64,000 nt of DNA. Source: Sporosarcina pasteurii (GTDB lineage: Bacteria > Bacillota > Bacilli > Bacillales_A > Planococcaceae). A model generated the notes under the pieces. It was not told the origin of the DNA. It ran no database searches and saw nothing but the letters and a program-made list of their open reading frames with translations. Both the position numbers and the translations under genes were made by a program. The stretch lies in assembly GCF_041295575.1 (NCBI RefSeq), contig NZ_CP160452.1:124001-188000 (forward strand). Reading direction: 5' to 3'. Below, piece after piece: positions 18,180-26,892 of this stretch (position 1 is its first letter; each line of letters starts with the position of its first letter).

Positions 18180-18743
18180 ATGAAGAGAAATCTTTCAAAC
18201 GCTTCAGTGATTAGCCTTATAACTGCGGCAATCATCACAGTGTCGACTCTTTTTGTCCCGTGGTGGGGCATGAAGTTTTATGCGCCTCAATATCCAGAGG
18301 GACTTGATATTATCGTTTATCCATCAACGCTCGCCGGAGACATCGACATTGTAAATTCGTTAAATCATTATATTGGTATGGCTATATTCAGCAATGAGTC
18401 GTTTCCGGAATTACAATGGATGCCTTATATTGTCATTGCGTTTTTTGTGCTAATTTTAATTGTTGCGCTATTGCGTAGGAAATCCTTTCTTTATGGCTTA
18501 ATTGCTTTATTTGTTATCGGAGGCATCATTGGAATTTGGGATATGTATCGTTGGTTAAAAGAATTTGGTACAAACTTGGATCCAATGGCGCCTATTGAAC
18601 TGGAGCCATTCATTCCACCAATTATTGGAGAAAACACAATCGCGAACTTTGTGACACATAGCTACTTCTTGTTTGGCGGCTATCTGTTAGTTCTTGTGTT
18701 TATCTTGTTGGTTTTCCCGTTATGGAAGGATCGTGCAAAATGA
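18180..18743 (+). CDS. nosB: NosB-like membrane protein
   Basis: A 187-residue membrane protein with about four helices (10-28, 83-102, 107-125, 160-180). It has an outward loop carrying FYAPQYPEGLDIIVYP and a NHYIGMAIF segment. It begins 12 bases after a near-perfect ribosome site (GGAGGTGATCT). Proteins of this kind sit directly after nosZ in clade II nos clusters and are called NosB. Their exact role in reductase maturation or electron transfer is not settled. Its TGA overlaps the nosD start, so the two are translationally coupled. The name rests on context and the characteristic motif. Confidence 0.75.
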   Translation: MKRNLSNASVISLITAAIITVSTLFVPWWGMKFYAPQYPEGLDIIVYPSTLAGDIDIVNSLNHYIGMAIFSNESFPELQWMPYIVIAFFVLILIVALLRRKSFLYGLIALFVIGGIIGIWDMYRWLKEFGTNLDPMAPIELEPFIPPIIGENTIANFVTHSYFLFGGYLLVLVFILLVFPLWKDRAK

Positions 18744-20047
18744 AAAAACGATTGCTCATGTTAACTTTAGTCATTTGTAGCTTCCTGTTTGCAAGTGTTG
18801 CAAGTGCTAAGGAAGAGGCTTTATTGCAACAATTAATTGAAGAAGTGCCGACCGGTGGTACTCTTGAGCTGGAAGGTAAACCGTATACAGGCAATATTGT
18901 AATATCAAAACCGATTACTGTCATTGGTAAAGAAGGAACATCCATTGAAGGTGATGGAACGGGAAATGTCATTGAGATTAGAAGTGATGGGGTTACCCTT
19001 GATACGTTGGCGATTTCAGGAAGTGGCATGAGTAGAAGTTCTCAAGAAGAACACTCTGGCGTTAGGGTGATGGCAAACGATGCGATTTTAACAAACTTAA
19101 CAATTACGAATAGTTTCCACGGTATCTTTCTAAATAAATCCAAAAACACAAGAATGTCTAATATCACTGTCGTTGGTCACGGGGCTGATCAGCTTGGCAC
19201 GCAAGGAAATGGCATTCATATTATGCGTTCTAGTGAAAACTATATTGATAATAGTTACTTAGAGAAAACACGTGATGGAATCTACGTGGAGTACTCGCAT
19301 AATAACTTCATTGATAATAATACGATGACGGATACGAGATACGGCCTTCATTATATGTATTCTAACTATAACTCTTTTAAGGAAAATGATTTTATCAAAA
19401 ATGTCGGCGGTGCAGCCATTATGCATTCCGACCATATTCATTTGGAAAACAATAAGTTCTCGTTTAACCAAGGTTCCCGATCATTCGGCTTACTTATCCA
19501 AACAAGTCGTGATATTCACGTTTTAAATAATGAGTTTCACTTAAATCAGCGGGGACTCTATTTAGAACAATCAACGAGTAACAGAATAGAAGGGAACGAT
19601 TTTTTCCAAAATGAAATCGGCATTGAATTGTGGACATCTTCAACCTCGCATGTATTTATTAAAAATCAATTTAACAACAACAAGGTGCATGCATTAACGG
19701 TCGGGGGAGAGTCGAATAATGATTGGTTTGAAAATGGAGTAGGGAATTACTGGAACATGCCGCTGCTCGATTTAAATCAAAATGGTATTGGAGATGACCC
19801 GCTTGAATATTCATCATCTTTAAGTGAATTAGTCGAGGAAAATGAACTGGCTTATTTATTTTTATCGAGCCCAGCTATTACGATATATGAAAAAGCGAAT
19901 GATTTATTAACGCATCAGAAGGTGATGGCATTCGATAAGTACCCCATCATGTCGGAACGTAAACCTATAAATATGACTGGAGTCGGTGTAGGAATTATCC
20001 TAGTCAGTGCAGTCGTTTACGTGTATAGAAGGAGAGCATTGCGATGA
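18740..20047 (+). CDS. nosD: NosD copper-site maturation protein
   Basis: A 435-residue exported protein. The start at 18740 overlaps the nosB stop (ATGA). The signal peptide ends near SVASAKE, and a C-terminal transmembrane anchor (about 413-430) is followed by YRRRALR. The body is a right-handed parallel beta-helix made of repeated short turns (carbohydrate-binding/NosD repeats, for example NYIDNSYLEKTRDGIYVEYS). NosD with the NosFY ABC transporter is required to build the CuZ centre in known systems. It overlaps nosY by four bases. Confidence 0.93.
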   Translation: MKKRLLMLTLVICSFLFASVASAKEEALLQQLIEEVPTGGTLELEGKPYTGNIVISKPITVIGKEGTSIEGDGTGNVIEIRSDGVTLDTLAISGSGMSRSSQEEHSGVRVMANDAILTNLTITNSFHGIFLNKSKNTRMSNITVVGHGADQLGTQGNGIHIMRSSENYIDNSYLEKTRDGIYVEYSHNNFIDNNTMTDTRYGLHYMYSNYNSFKENDFIKNVGGAAIMHSDHIHLENNKFSFNQGSRSFGLLIQTSRDIHVLNNEFHLNQRGLYLEQSTSNRIEGNDFFQNEIGIELWTSSTSHVFIKNQFNNNKVHALTVGGESNNDWFENGVGNYWNMPLLDLNQNGIGDDPLEYSSSLSELVEENELAYLFLSSPAITIYEKANDLLTHQKVMAFDKYPIMSERKPINMTGVGVGIILVSAVVYVYRRRALR

Positions 20048-20844
20048 TGTACATTTGGAAGGAATTTCTTGAGCAAACGCGTGGAAAAGGATTGTGGTTT
20101 GGACTTGGTATGCTGATGATCACATCGATATTCCTAATCGCAGAAGCGCGTCAGTTTCCGGCGGATCTTGGATTTGAGGCATTACTGCTATCCATATTCG
20201 ATATGAACATTTACCTAATCCCATTATTTGCGATGTTTTTAACATCGTTTTCAATTTTCCAAGAGAAAGAATTAAAAACATCGATGATTTTATTGACGAA
20301 AAAAGAGTCGACTTTCACGTTGATTTTTAAAAAGTCGATTGCCATACAACTTGTAATTATTACGGCATTTGTTTCTGCATATTTTGTATTGGCGCTCTTC
20401 ATGAAAGCTTTTTTAGCTTTTCATCTTATGAGTTTCTTGCATTTTATTATCGTAATCATGATTTTCCTCTTTATATTTAACCAAGTCGGGCTCTTCCTTG
20501 GTGTTGCCTGTAATACAAAAATGCAATTAGTCGGCGCGAATATTTTAACTTGGTTTTTTATCGTATTTCTAACGGACTTAATGTTCTTGTATTTCTTACC
20601 TGCCGTCACATTTGATAATTTACGAATTTTTTCATGGATTTACTTCCTTGACCCGATTCATACATTACGATTTTATTTAGAAGCGAATCTTGGACTCTTT
20701 TCCCTATCACATATGTCTCGTTTAATGGAGAAATTTGTGTTTATGGACAGTTGGATCTTCTTGTTAATTAATGTCACTTTGTGGCCGTCACTGTTTTTTG
20801 GACTTACAACATTGTTTAGAAACGGGGGGACTGTTGATGATTAA
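20044..20844 (+). CDS. nosY: NosY ABC transporter permease
   Basis: A 266-residue permease with six hydrophobic segments of the ABC-2 type. The ATG overlaps the nosD stop. It pairs with NosF, whose start overlaps it by eight bases. In characterised systems the NosFY transporter works with NosD to deliver a sulfur species for CuZ assembly. The sequence itself shows only the permease fold, and the specific role comes from the cluster. Confidence 0.88.
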   Translation: MMYIWKEFLEQTRGKGLWFGLGMLMITSIFLIAEARQFPADLGFEALLLSIFDMNIYLIPLFAMFLTSFSIFQEKELKTSMILLTKKESTFTLIFKKSIAIQLVIITAFVSAYFVLALFMKAFLAFHLMSFLHFIIVIMIFLFIFNQVGLFLGVACNTKMQLVGANILTWFFIVFLTDLMFLYFLPAVTFDNLRIFSWIYFLDPIHTLRFYLEANLGLFSLSHMSRLMEKFVFMDSWIFLLINVTLWPSLFFGLTTLFRNGGTVDD

Positions 20845-21508
20845 AATTGAAAACTTAACGCATTCATATGCAAAACATCAAGTTTTAGATGACGTTAACT
20901 TACATATTCTGAAAAACGAACGTTGTGCTCTTGTTGGTCGAAATGGTGCGGGTAAATCAACAATGATTCATACAATGCTAGGGTTAATTCCCCTTCAGAT
21001 TGGCTCTATTACACTAGGCGGATTTTCGAATAAAAAGCAGGACTGGAAGAGAGTGGTTTCTTATCTACCTGAGAAGTTTAATCTGTATCCACATTTAACG
21101 GGAGAAGAGAATATTCGCTTTTTCGCTTCACTTGCATCAAAAAGGATTGACGATGAAAGCATTGATGAAAAACTAAAACTCGTTTCACTTTATGAAGCCC
21201 GAAATGATCAAATCACGACCTATTCGAAAGGGATGCTTCAGCGGTTAGGGCTTGCGGTGATGTTGTATTATGATTCGGACATTATCATTTTGGATGAACC
21301 GACAAGTGGATTAGATCCAGTTGGGCGAAAAGAAATATTAGCCATCATTAAGTCGCTAACGAATAAAACAATTATGATGGCCTCCCATCATCTGAATGAA
21401 ATTGAAGAAGTTTGTACCCATGTAGCATATTTAGAAAAAGGAAAGATTACAAAATACTCGATTGAAGCGTTTCTTTCAGTCGATTTGAAGGAGAGACAAC
21501 AGGCATGA
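20837..21508 (+). CDS. nosF: NosF ABC transporter ATPase
   Basis: A 223-residue ABC ATPase. The start at 20837, preceded by GGGGGGA and overlapping nosY, fits the family length better than the open frame to 20771. Walker A is GRNGAGKST (34-42), the signature is a variant YSKGMLQR, and Walker B is IIILDEPTSGLDP, followed by the ASHHLNE switch histidine. It is the energising subunit for NosY. It overlaps the next gene by four bases. Confidence 0.92.
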   Translation: MIKIENLTHSYAKHQVLDDVNLHILKNERCALVGRNGAGKSTMIHTMLGLIPLQIGSITLGGFSNKKQDWKRVVSYLPEKFNLYPHLTGEENIRFFASLASKRIDDESIDEKLKLVSLYEARNDQITTYSKGMLQRLGLAVMLYYDSDIIILDEPTSGLDPVGRKEILAIIKSLTNKTIMMASHHLNEIEEVCTHVAYLEKGKITKYSIEAFLSVDLKERQQA

Positions 21509-21864
21509 GAAGAGTTTTGCTACTTATGATTGCGACAATCATGATTTTGGCTGGTTGTGGAGCAAGCAAGTTGGATTTTATAGTTGAAAAAGCACCTGTT
21601 TATGAAGAGGAAGTTGCCTCTGAATTTGTTTTGAAAGTAACCGATTCTGCGGAAGAGGTGACGGGATTATCAATCGAAGCGACGCTTGAAATGGCGAAAA
21701 TGGACCATGGTGTAATTGAAGTGTTTTTCAATGATAGTGGAGATGGAACTTATACAGGCAATGTAGAATTACCAATGGGCGGCGAATGGATTGCTGATAT
21801 ACGAGCAGAGAAAGATGGGAAAATGATAGAGGACGTATTAACTTTCGATGTAAAAGAGAGATGA
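21505..21864 (+). CDS. YtkA-like lipoprotein, possible copper carrier
   Basis: A 119-residue lipoprotein with lipobox LAGC (Cys18). The mature part is a short beta-sandwich of the YtkA-like type (VEKAPVYEEEVASEFVLKV at the start, GEWIADIRAEKDGKM near the end). A methionine/histidine cluster, MAKMDHG (M63, M66, H68), is a plausible outward-facing copper site. It overlaps nosF by four bases and is therefore part of the nos operon. No NosL gene is seen here, so this protein may take the copper-delivery role, as an inference. Confidence 0.72.
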   Translation: MRRVLLLMIATIMILAGCGASKLDFIVEKAPVYEEEVASEFVLKVTDSAEEVTGLSIEATLEMAKMDHGVIEVFFNDSGDGTYTGNVELPMGGEWIADIRAEKDGKMIEDVLTFDVKER

Positions 21865-21870
21865 TGGCAA

Positions 21871-22536
21871 ATGAAAAATTATCAGCGGGCTTTTATGATC
21901 CTGATGTTAGTTGGTGCGCTGTTCGGGTGTGTTGAAAAAGAAGAAAGCATCATTCAAGATGATTCGAATGATGCAGTTGAAACTAAATCGGATTACATTG
22001 TATCAATCGAAGGACATCAGTTTTTTGAAAATGACATGGATTTTTACACATTCATGCAAAAATTGAAAAATGAAGTGAATCGTATAAACGATGCAGAAGG
22101 GCTAATAGGGAAGGAACTTGAAGATAACGATCAGTTTTGGGAAGCGCAAAATAAACAATACGATAATATCAATGTACAACTTCAAAAGATGATTGACATG
22201 CATGCGATGTCCCTTCTTGCAAAAGAAAAGAACTATTTTATCCCTGTGGAGAAATTAGAAGCTGAAGTAAAACGTTTCAATGCGGTAATCGCAGATTTGC
22301 CTACTGTTCAGGAAATGATCCAGCAATACGGAGAAAAGAATTATAAATCCAATATAAGACTTTATTTGGAAGAAAGTATGCTACGCGATCGAATTATCGG
22401 CGATATTGAAAAGGAAGTCGGGGAGAAAAATCCTGATGCGAGCAATCAAGAAATTAATTTTCTAGTAAAAGAATTTTATGAAGAATTGTATCAGGATCAT
22501 CTTTCACAGCTAGAATTACATATAAATGTAAAGTGA
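21871..22536 (+). CDS. Lipoprotein of the nos operon, SurA/PrsA-like helical
   Basis: A 221-residue predicted lipoprotein with lipobox LFGC (Cys20). The mature region is charged and helical. It begins with IVSIEGHQFFENDMDFY, then has long helices with a pattern similar to the N-terminal chaperone region of SurA/PrsA foldases. No parvulin catalytic domain follows. It sits six bases after the YtkA-like gene and is the last gene before a terminator, so it is co-transcribed with the nos genes. A role as a folding helper for NosZ or NosD outside the membrane is possible but unproven. Confidence 0.65.
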   Translation: MKNYQRAFMILMLVGALFGCVEKEESIIQDDSNDAVETKSDYIVSIEGHQFFENDMDFYTFMQKLKNEVNRINDAEGLIGKELEDNDQFWEAQNKQYDNINVQLQKMIDMHAMSLLAKEKNYFIPVEKLEAEVKRFNAVIADLPTVQEMIQQYGEKNYKSNIRLYLEESMLRDRIIGDIEKEVGEKNPDASNQEINFLVKEFYEELYQDHLSQLELHINVK

Positions 22537-22555
22537 AAATTCATAGCAATTTTTG

Positions 22556-22600
22556 AAAACAGGTAAAGAAAACAATACGTTTTCCTTTATCTGTTTTTAT
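22556..22600 (+). terminator. Terminator at the end of the nos cluster
   Basis: An AAAACAGGTAAAG arm pairs imperfectly with CTTTATCTGTTTT, with an inner GAAAAC/GTTTTC extension, and is followed by a T-rich tract. It lies 20 bases after the last lipoprotein gene. Confidence 0.7.
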
Positions 22601-22732
22601 ATATTTTAATATGGAAAATGTATTGCATTTTTTTATTTACCGTTATATACTAGCCAAGTGAAAAGGCGAACGATAAATGAATTTCATTAATTAAGGTTCG
22701 TTTTTATTGATGACTAGGAGGAATTTACAACT
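22601..22732 (+). promoter_or_regulatory. Leader with hairpin before the lipoprotein nucleosidase
   Basis: The 130-base leader contains GCGAAC at 22667-22672 pairing with GTTCG at about 22697-22701, around a shorter palindrome (AATGAATTTCATT), followed by TTTTTATTG. It looks like an attenuator or small terminator just before the TAGGAGG ribosome site. I do not recognise it as a known riboswitch. Confidence 0.35.
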
Positions 22733-23587
22733 ATGAAAAACAGAATGAATATTAAATTCTTTACGCTTATTATACTTGCCGTGTTTGCATTATTCGGTTG
22801 TTCTACAAAACAAGATGGTTCAACGGCCACTTCATCAGAACAACCAGAAGAACAATCGAATACCGAACAATCAAATGAACGAGTGATTGGGATTATTGGT
22901 GCTATGATTGAAGAAGTTGAAATCCTTCGCGATAAAATGGAAATCGAAAATACTGAAACAATCGCTGGAATGGAATTTTATCAAGGAACATTAGGTGGAG
23001 AAAATATTGTATTAGTTCAATCAGGTGTTGGAAAAGTGAATGCAGCTGCTTGTGCTCAAGCGCTAGTCGATCATTTTGGAGCTGACTATCTCATTAACTC
23101 TGGCGTAGCTGGTGGTCTAAGCCCCGACGTTACCATTGGAGATATCGTTATTTCAACAGATGCGGTTCAACATGATTTCGATATTACGGCATTTGGAGAA
23201 AAACCTGGTATCATTGCTCGCATGGACACAAGTTATTTCGAGGCCGATGAAAAGTTAATTCAGCTCGCACAGTCTGCAGCTGAGGGATTAACTGATGATA
23301 TCAACGTGTACCAAGGAAGAATCGCAAGTGGTGACCAATTCATTGCAAGTCCGGAACGAAAAGAGTGGATTACAGAGAACTTCTCTCCATATGCTGTAGA
23401 AATGGAGGGTGCAGCAATCGCTCATGTTGCCTTCTTAAATGAAGTACCGTTTGTAATTATTCGCGCAATTTCGGATGACGCCGGCGGTGAGGCAGATGTA
23501 AAGTATGAAGATTTCGTTAAAGTAGCAGCAGAAAACGCTAGTAAAATGATTGAAGAAATGATTAAGTCTGCGAGTGAAAGTCTATAA
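22733..23587 (+). CDS. Lipoprotein 5'-methylthioadenosine/S-adenosylhomocysteine nucleosidase
   Basis: A 284-residue protein whose residues about 50-284 are a complete MTA/SAH nucleosidase (MtnN/Pfs). Expected catalytic residues are seen: IGAMIEEV (E61), VEMEG (M224, E225) and ISDDA (D248). Known enzymes cleave adenine from methylthioadenosine, S-adenosylhomocysteine or 5'-deoxyadenosine in the cytosol. Here the enzyme follows a lipoprotein signal (lipobox LFGC, Cys23) and a Ser/Glu/Gln-rich linker of about 25 residues, so it should be tethered outside the membrane. It has its own leader and terminator and is probably monocistronic. The unusual location suggests nucleoside salvage or processing of extracellular adenosyl compounds. 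Confidence 0.9.
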   Translation: MKNRMNIKFFTLIILAVFALFGCSTKQDGSTATSSEQPEEQSNTEQSNERVIGIIGAMIEEVEILRDKMEIENTETIAGMEFYQGTLGGENIVLVQSGVGKVNAAACAQALVDHFGADYLINSGVAGGLSPDVTIGDIVISTDAVQHDFDITAFGEKPGIIARMDTSYFEADEKLIQLAQSAAEGLTDDINVYQGRIASGDQFIASPERKEWITENFSPYAVEMEGAAIAHVAFLNEVPFVIIRAISDDAGGEADVKYEDFVKVAAENASKMIEEMIKSASESL

Positions 23588-23629
23588 TTCTTAATTTGTG
23601 TTAGTTGTATCATCATGGATTGAGATACC

Positions 23630-23671
23630 AAAAGGGGATGTTAACTTAGTATAGTTAACATCCCCTTTTAC
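23630..23671. terminator. Bidirectional terminator between mtnN-like gene and topB
   Basis: A perfect 16-base inverted repeat (23630-23645 with 23654-23669, core GGGGATGTTAAC) with A/T tracts on both sides lies between the convergent nucleosidase and topB genes. A weaker AGGGAC/GTCCC stem follows at about 23690-23715. Confidence 0.88.
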
Positions 23672-23723
23672 GCTTATTTTAACTAAGCATAGGGACTCCT
23701 CACATTCACATGTCCCTTTAAGT

Positions 23724-25877
23724 TTATTTCGTAGGGCTCTCCTGCGCGCTATTTGCAAAGTCTAGAACGAGTTTTCCAGCCTCTAGCTTTAAAGCAGCAT
23801 TGAATTTCTTTCCGCTTTTTGCAACAAAACCTTTAATGATATTTGTTTGACCTTTTGTACAAAGCAGTTTTACTTGTGTAGGTGTAACTTTCTTTTTAAG
23901 AAAAATACCGGGAAACGTTTGCTTGCATCCATCTTTGTAAGCCGTGCATCCGTAAAAGCCTTTGCGCGTGACAATTGACCCTTTTTGGCAAGCTGGACAA
24001 GTTGCAACGGCAACGTTTCTTTTGGGTGCTTTAGCTGTTGACGGAATCGATTGTACTTGGAAAGAAGCAGCCTCAATTTGCTTCGGAACGTTTTGAATTA
24101 GTGAATCGATAAACTTTGCGATGTTATTTAAAAAATAATCGGCAGCTCCGTCACCATTTCCAATTTTCCGCAGGTATGTTTCCCATTTTGCAGTCATCGA
24201 TGGACTTGCTAGTAAGCTGCCTTCAATGGCCTCACATAAAATCCGTCCTTTATCGGTAATTGAAACGATGTTTTTGTTTACTTGAATATACCCGTGCTTT
24301 TTTATCGTTTCAATAATGCCACTTCGTGTCGCTTCTGTACCAAGACCTTCTACTTCTTTTAAAATTTCTGTCTCCTCTTGAGCTTCAACAAACTTTCCGC
24401 AAGTCTTCATAAGTGTGATCAGCTGACCTTCTGTATATGGTTTTGGCGGTGTTGTTTTCCCTTCATGGATCCCAATTTTACTTTGTACTTGTTCATTTTG
24501 CCTAAGAGGGGGCAATGAATCATCTTTTTCTTTCTTAGCTTTCGGAAATAATGCTTTCCAACCGATGTCTCGTTCCGTTTTGCCAGTTGTAAAAAACGGT
24601 AAATGATTGACTTCAGTCGTCACTTTCGTCTCAGTGTATAAATAATCTGTATGAAACATCGCTAGCGTTGTCCGCAAAATTTCTTCGTAAAGTTTCCGTT
24701 CATTTGGCGGTAACTTCGCAAGGGCTGCTTCTGTCGGTACTTTTTTCGTCGGAATGATGGCATAATGCTCTTGGACTTTTGCGTTATCAACATAGCGCTT
24801 TTTCGGTTGACTAGAGTGAATCGGAAACGGTTGTTGAATGAGTTGTTGGTAGTCTGCTACTTGCTCAACTAAATAAGCAAACTCACTTGTCGTAATATGT
24901 CGTGAATCAGTTCTAGGATAGGTGACGAGCTTTTTTTCATATAATTTTTGTGCCGTTTTTAACGCATTTGCAGGGCTCATTTTCCACAATCGGTTAGCGG
25001 TTGCTTGTAAAGATGACAATGAATGTAGTTGTGGCGGCGGAATCCGTTTATCTTTTTGTTGTACGGAATTGATAACACCAGGGGAGTCTGGTCGAATCGC
25101 ATGTTTATTCAGTAATTCAACGAGTTCCTCGCGCTTGTTCATTCTCACTTTTGCTTTTCCTTTATAAATCCCGTTTTCCGCTTTAAACTGGGCTTCTGCT
25201 TCGAAAAACGGTTCGGACACAAACGTCTCAATTTCTTTTTGCCTTTCATAAACAAGATAAACCGTCGGAGACTGCACACGTCCAATCGGAAAGACTTGTT
25301 CGTATCCTTTCGCTTTCAGTAGGAGTGTATACAGTCTCGAACCGTTCATCCCAACGAGCCAATCACTAATTTGCCTCGCTTTCGCTTCTTCATATAAAAG
25401 CAGATCTTTTCGATTATCCTGTAAGTTCATAAATCCTTTTCGAATCTCGTCGATTTCCAGAGAATTAATCCAAAGTCGTTTAATTGTTTTATTACGTGCG
25501 CCTGTCTGGTTGAAAATGCTATAGAAAATATTCGATCCTTCGCGATCTATATCGCATGCGTTAATAACGACATTCGCCCCTAGAATGAACTTTTTCACCG
25601 CTTGAAACTGCGCGTATTTACCTTTCGCAATTTGAAATTCATAGCGGTCTGGTAATATTGGTAAACTCCCAAGCGTCCATCGATTCCAACGCGCATCATA
25701 TGCTTTCGGTTCTTTTAATTCGACAAGATGCCCAATGCCCCATGTGATGATGGCACCTTGGGGAAATAGTTGGCTGCGCGCAAGCTCAATATGGGTTTTA
25801 TGTCGACTTTTTACGGTAAAGGCCTCTGCATAGGCTTTCGCTTGAGAAGGTTTTTCGGCCAAAATGACTGGTTGCAT
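23724..25877 (-). CDS. topB: DNA topoisomerase III
   Basis: A 717-residue type IA topoisomerase. The N-terminal Toprim domain has NACDIDREG (D109, D111, E113), and the active-site tyrosine is Y320 in LVTYPRTDSR. A C-terminal zinc-ribbon-like segment (ATCPACQKGSIVTRKGFYGC, with further cysteines) follows near 635-660. It relaxes and decatenates DNA by single-strand passage. The start ATG at 25877 has a GAAAGAGGTG site. It is a single gene. A segment of this gene is also found as a decayed copy at 31.7 kb. Confidence 0.95.
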   Translation of the reverse strand: MQPVILAEKPSQAKAYAEAFTVKSRHKTHIELARSQLFPQGAIITWGIGHLVELKEPKAYDARWNRWTLGSLPILPDRYEFQIAKGKYAQFQAVKKFILGANVVINACDIDREGSNIFYSIFNQTGARNKTIKRLWINSLEIDEIRKGFMNLQDNRKDLLLYEEAKARQISDWLVGMNGSRLYTLLLKAKGYEQVFPIGRVQSPTVYLVYERQKEIETFVSEPFFEAEAQFKAENGIYKGKAKVRMNKREELVELLNKHAIRPDSPGVINSVQQKDKRIPPPQLHSLSSLQATANRLWKMSPANALKTAQKLYEKKLVTYPRTDSRHITTSEFAYLVEQVADYQQLIQQPFPIHSSQPKKRYVDNAKVQEHYAIIPTKKVPTEAALAKLPPNERKLYEEILRTTLAMFHTDYLYTETKVTTEVNHLPFFTTGKTERDIGWKALFPKAKKEKDDSLPPLRQNEQVQSKIGIHEGKTTPPKPYTEGQLITLMKTCGKFVEAQEETEILKEVEGLGTEATRSGIIETIKKHGYIQVNKNIVSITDKGRILCEAIEGSLLASPSMTAKWETYLRKIGNGDGAADYFLNNIAKFIDSLIQNVPKQIEAASFQVQSIPSTAKAPKRNVAVATCPACQKGSIVTRKGFYGCTAYKDGCKQTFPGIFLKKKVTPTQVKLLCTKGQTNIIKGFVAKSGKKFNAALKLEAGKLVLDFANSAQESPTK

Positions 25878-26004
25878 AAGGACACCTCTTTCCTTTTTAG
25901 TGAAACATTCGTTCTTTTATTATCGCACAGACTAGGAAGGTTTTCTAATAGGATTATGCGAAAGGAGAAAATAAGGACTTGCAATTAACTTAATAGACTG
26001 ATAA

Positions 26005-26066
26005 TGTAAACGCATGCAGAATCTTTAGAATATTAATGAGTGCGCAATGTATTGTAAGCGTTTCCT
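26005..26066 (+). promoter_or_regulatory. cre-like sites upstream of lutR
   Basis: TGTAAGCGTTTCCT (26053-26066) matches the CcpA target consensus TGWAANCGNTNWCA with two mismatches, both near the 3' end. TGTAAACGCATGCA (26005-26018) is a weaker second match. Carbon catabolite repression of the lut genes is known in Bacillus, so a CcpA role is plausible. Confidence 0.45.
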
Positions 26067-26114
26067 CATTGAGATAAGTTTTAGTATTTTTATAACAAGG
26101 ATTAATTATCTACT

Positions 26115-26129
26115 GGTCATCAGATGACC
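26115..26129 (+). promoter_or_regulatory. LutR operator, copy 1
   Basis: The perfect palindrome GGTCATC-A-GATGACC lies 32 bases before lutR. The same 15 bases recur before the MHS transporter at 29845. FadR-type GntR regulators bind palindromes with GTC/GAC half-sites, so this is the likely LutR target and autoregulatory. Confidence 0.75.
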
Positions 26130-26161
26130 TTATGACATTGTTGAATGAGGTGTGAGATGAA

Positions 26162-26878
26162 ATGACATCTAGACGTATACAAACGAAAAAGATTTATGAG
26201 GAAGTGGCAGATTCACTAGTCAATATGATTAAAAGCGGGGAATTAAAATCAGGTGACCGATTAGACTCAGTGGAGCAACTGGCGAAAACTTTCGATGTTA
26301 GTCGATCGGCAGTTAGAGAAGCGTTAAGCGGTATGCGTGCGATGGGATTAATTGTAATGCGTCAAGGAGAAGGAACATTTGTTACAAATTTTGATGCATC
26401 TAGTATCAAATTGCCAATCAATACAGGGTTGTTAATGAACAAAGAAGATATTCGAGAAATTTATGAAGTGCGTAAAATACTTGAAGTGGGTGCTGCAAGA
26501 TCAGCTGCGCTTCACCATCAACCAGAGGATTTAATTCCTATACGAGCGGCGCTCGAGGCTATGGAGAGGGCTATTAACAATGGTGAAGTGGGGGCAGAAG
26601 CAGATATGCAATTCCATATGGCTGTAGCAAAATCATCACACAATGACATTCTAATCCATTTAATGAGCTCAGTATCTGAAATTATGTTAAGTGTCTTGGA
26701 AGAAACGCGCCAAGTGTTAATTCATACAGAGAAAAAAACCTCTACTTTAATTGCGGAGCACCAGGCAATTTATGATGCAATTAAAGAACGTGTACCGGAA
26801 AAGGCTTACGATCATATGTTGTCTCATTTAACAAATGTCGAAAAGTCATTAGAAAAATATATGAAATTTAGAGAGTAA
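26162..26878 (+). CDS. lutR: GntR/FadR-family regulator, LutR-like
   Basis: A 238-residue regulator with an N-terminal winged helix (KIYEEVADSLVNMIKSGEL, then VSRSAVREALSGMRAMGLI with GEGTFV) and a C-terminal all-helical FCD domain with metal/ligand histidines (DMQFHMAVAKSSHN, EHQAIYDAI). FadR-subfamily members such as B. subtilis LutR repress lactate-use genes and are released by a hydroxy acid. It precedes lutABC by 14 bases and is preceded by a palindromic operator, consistent with autoregulation. Confidence 0.9.
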   Translation: MTSRRIQTKKIYEEVADSLVNMIKSGELKSGDRLDSVEQLAKTFDVSRSAVREALSGMRAMGLIVMRQGEGTFVTNFDASSIKLPINTGLLMNKEDIREIYEVRKILEVGAARSAALHHQPEDLIPIRAALEAMERAINNGEVGAEADMQFHMAVAKSSHNDILIHLMSSVSEIMLSVLEETRQVLIHTEKKTSTLIAEHQAIYDAIKERVPEKAYDHMLSHLTNVEKSLEKYMKFRE

Positions 26879-26892
26879 TTGAGGTGAATAAA

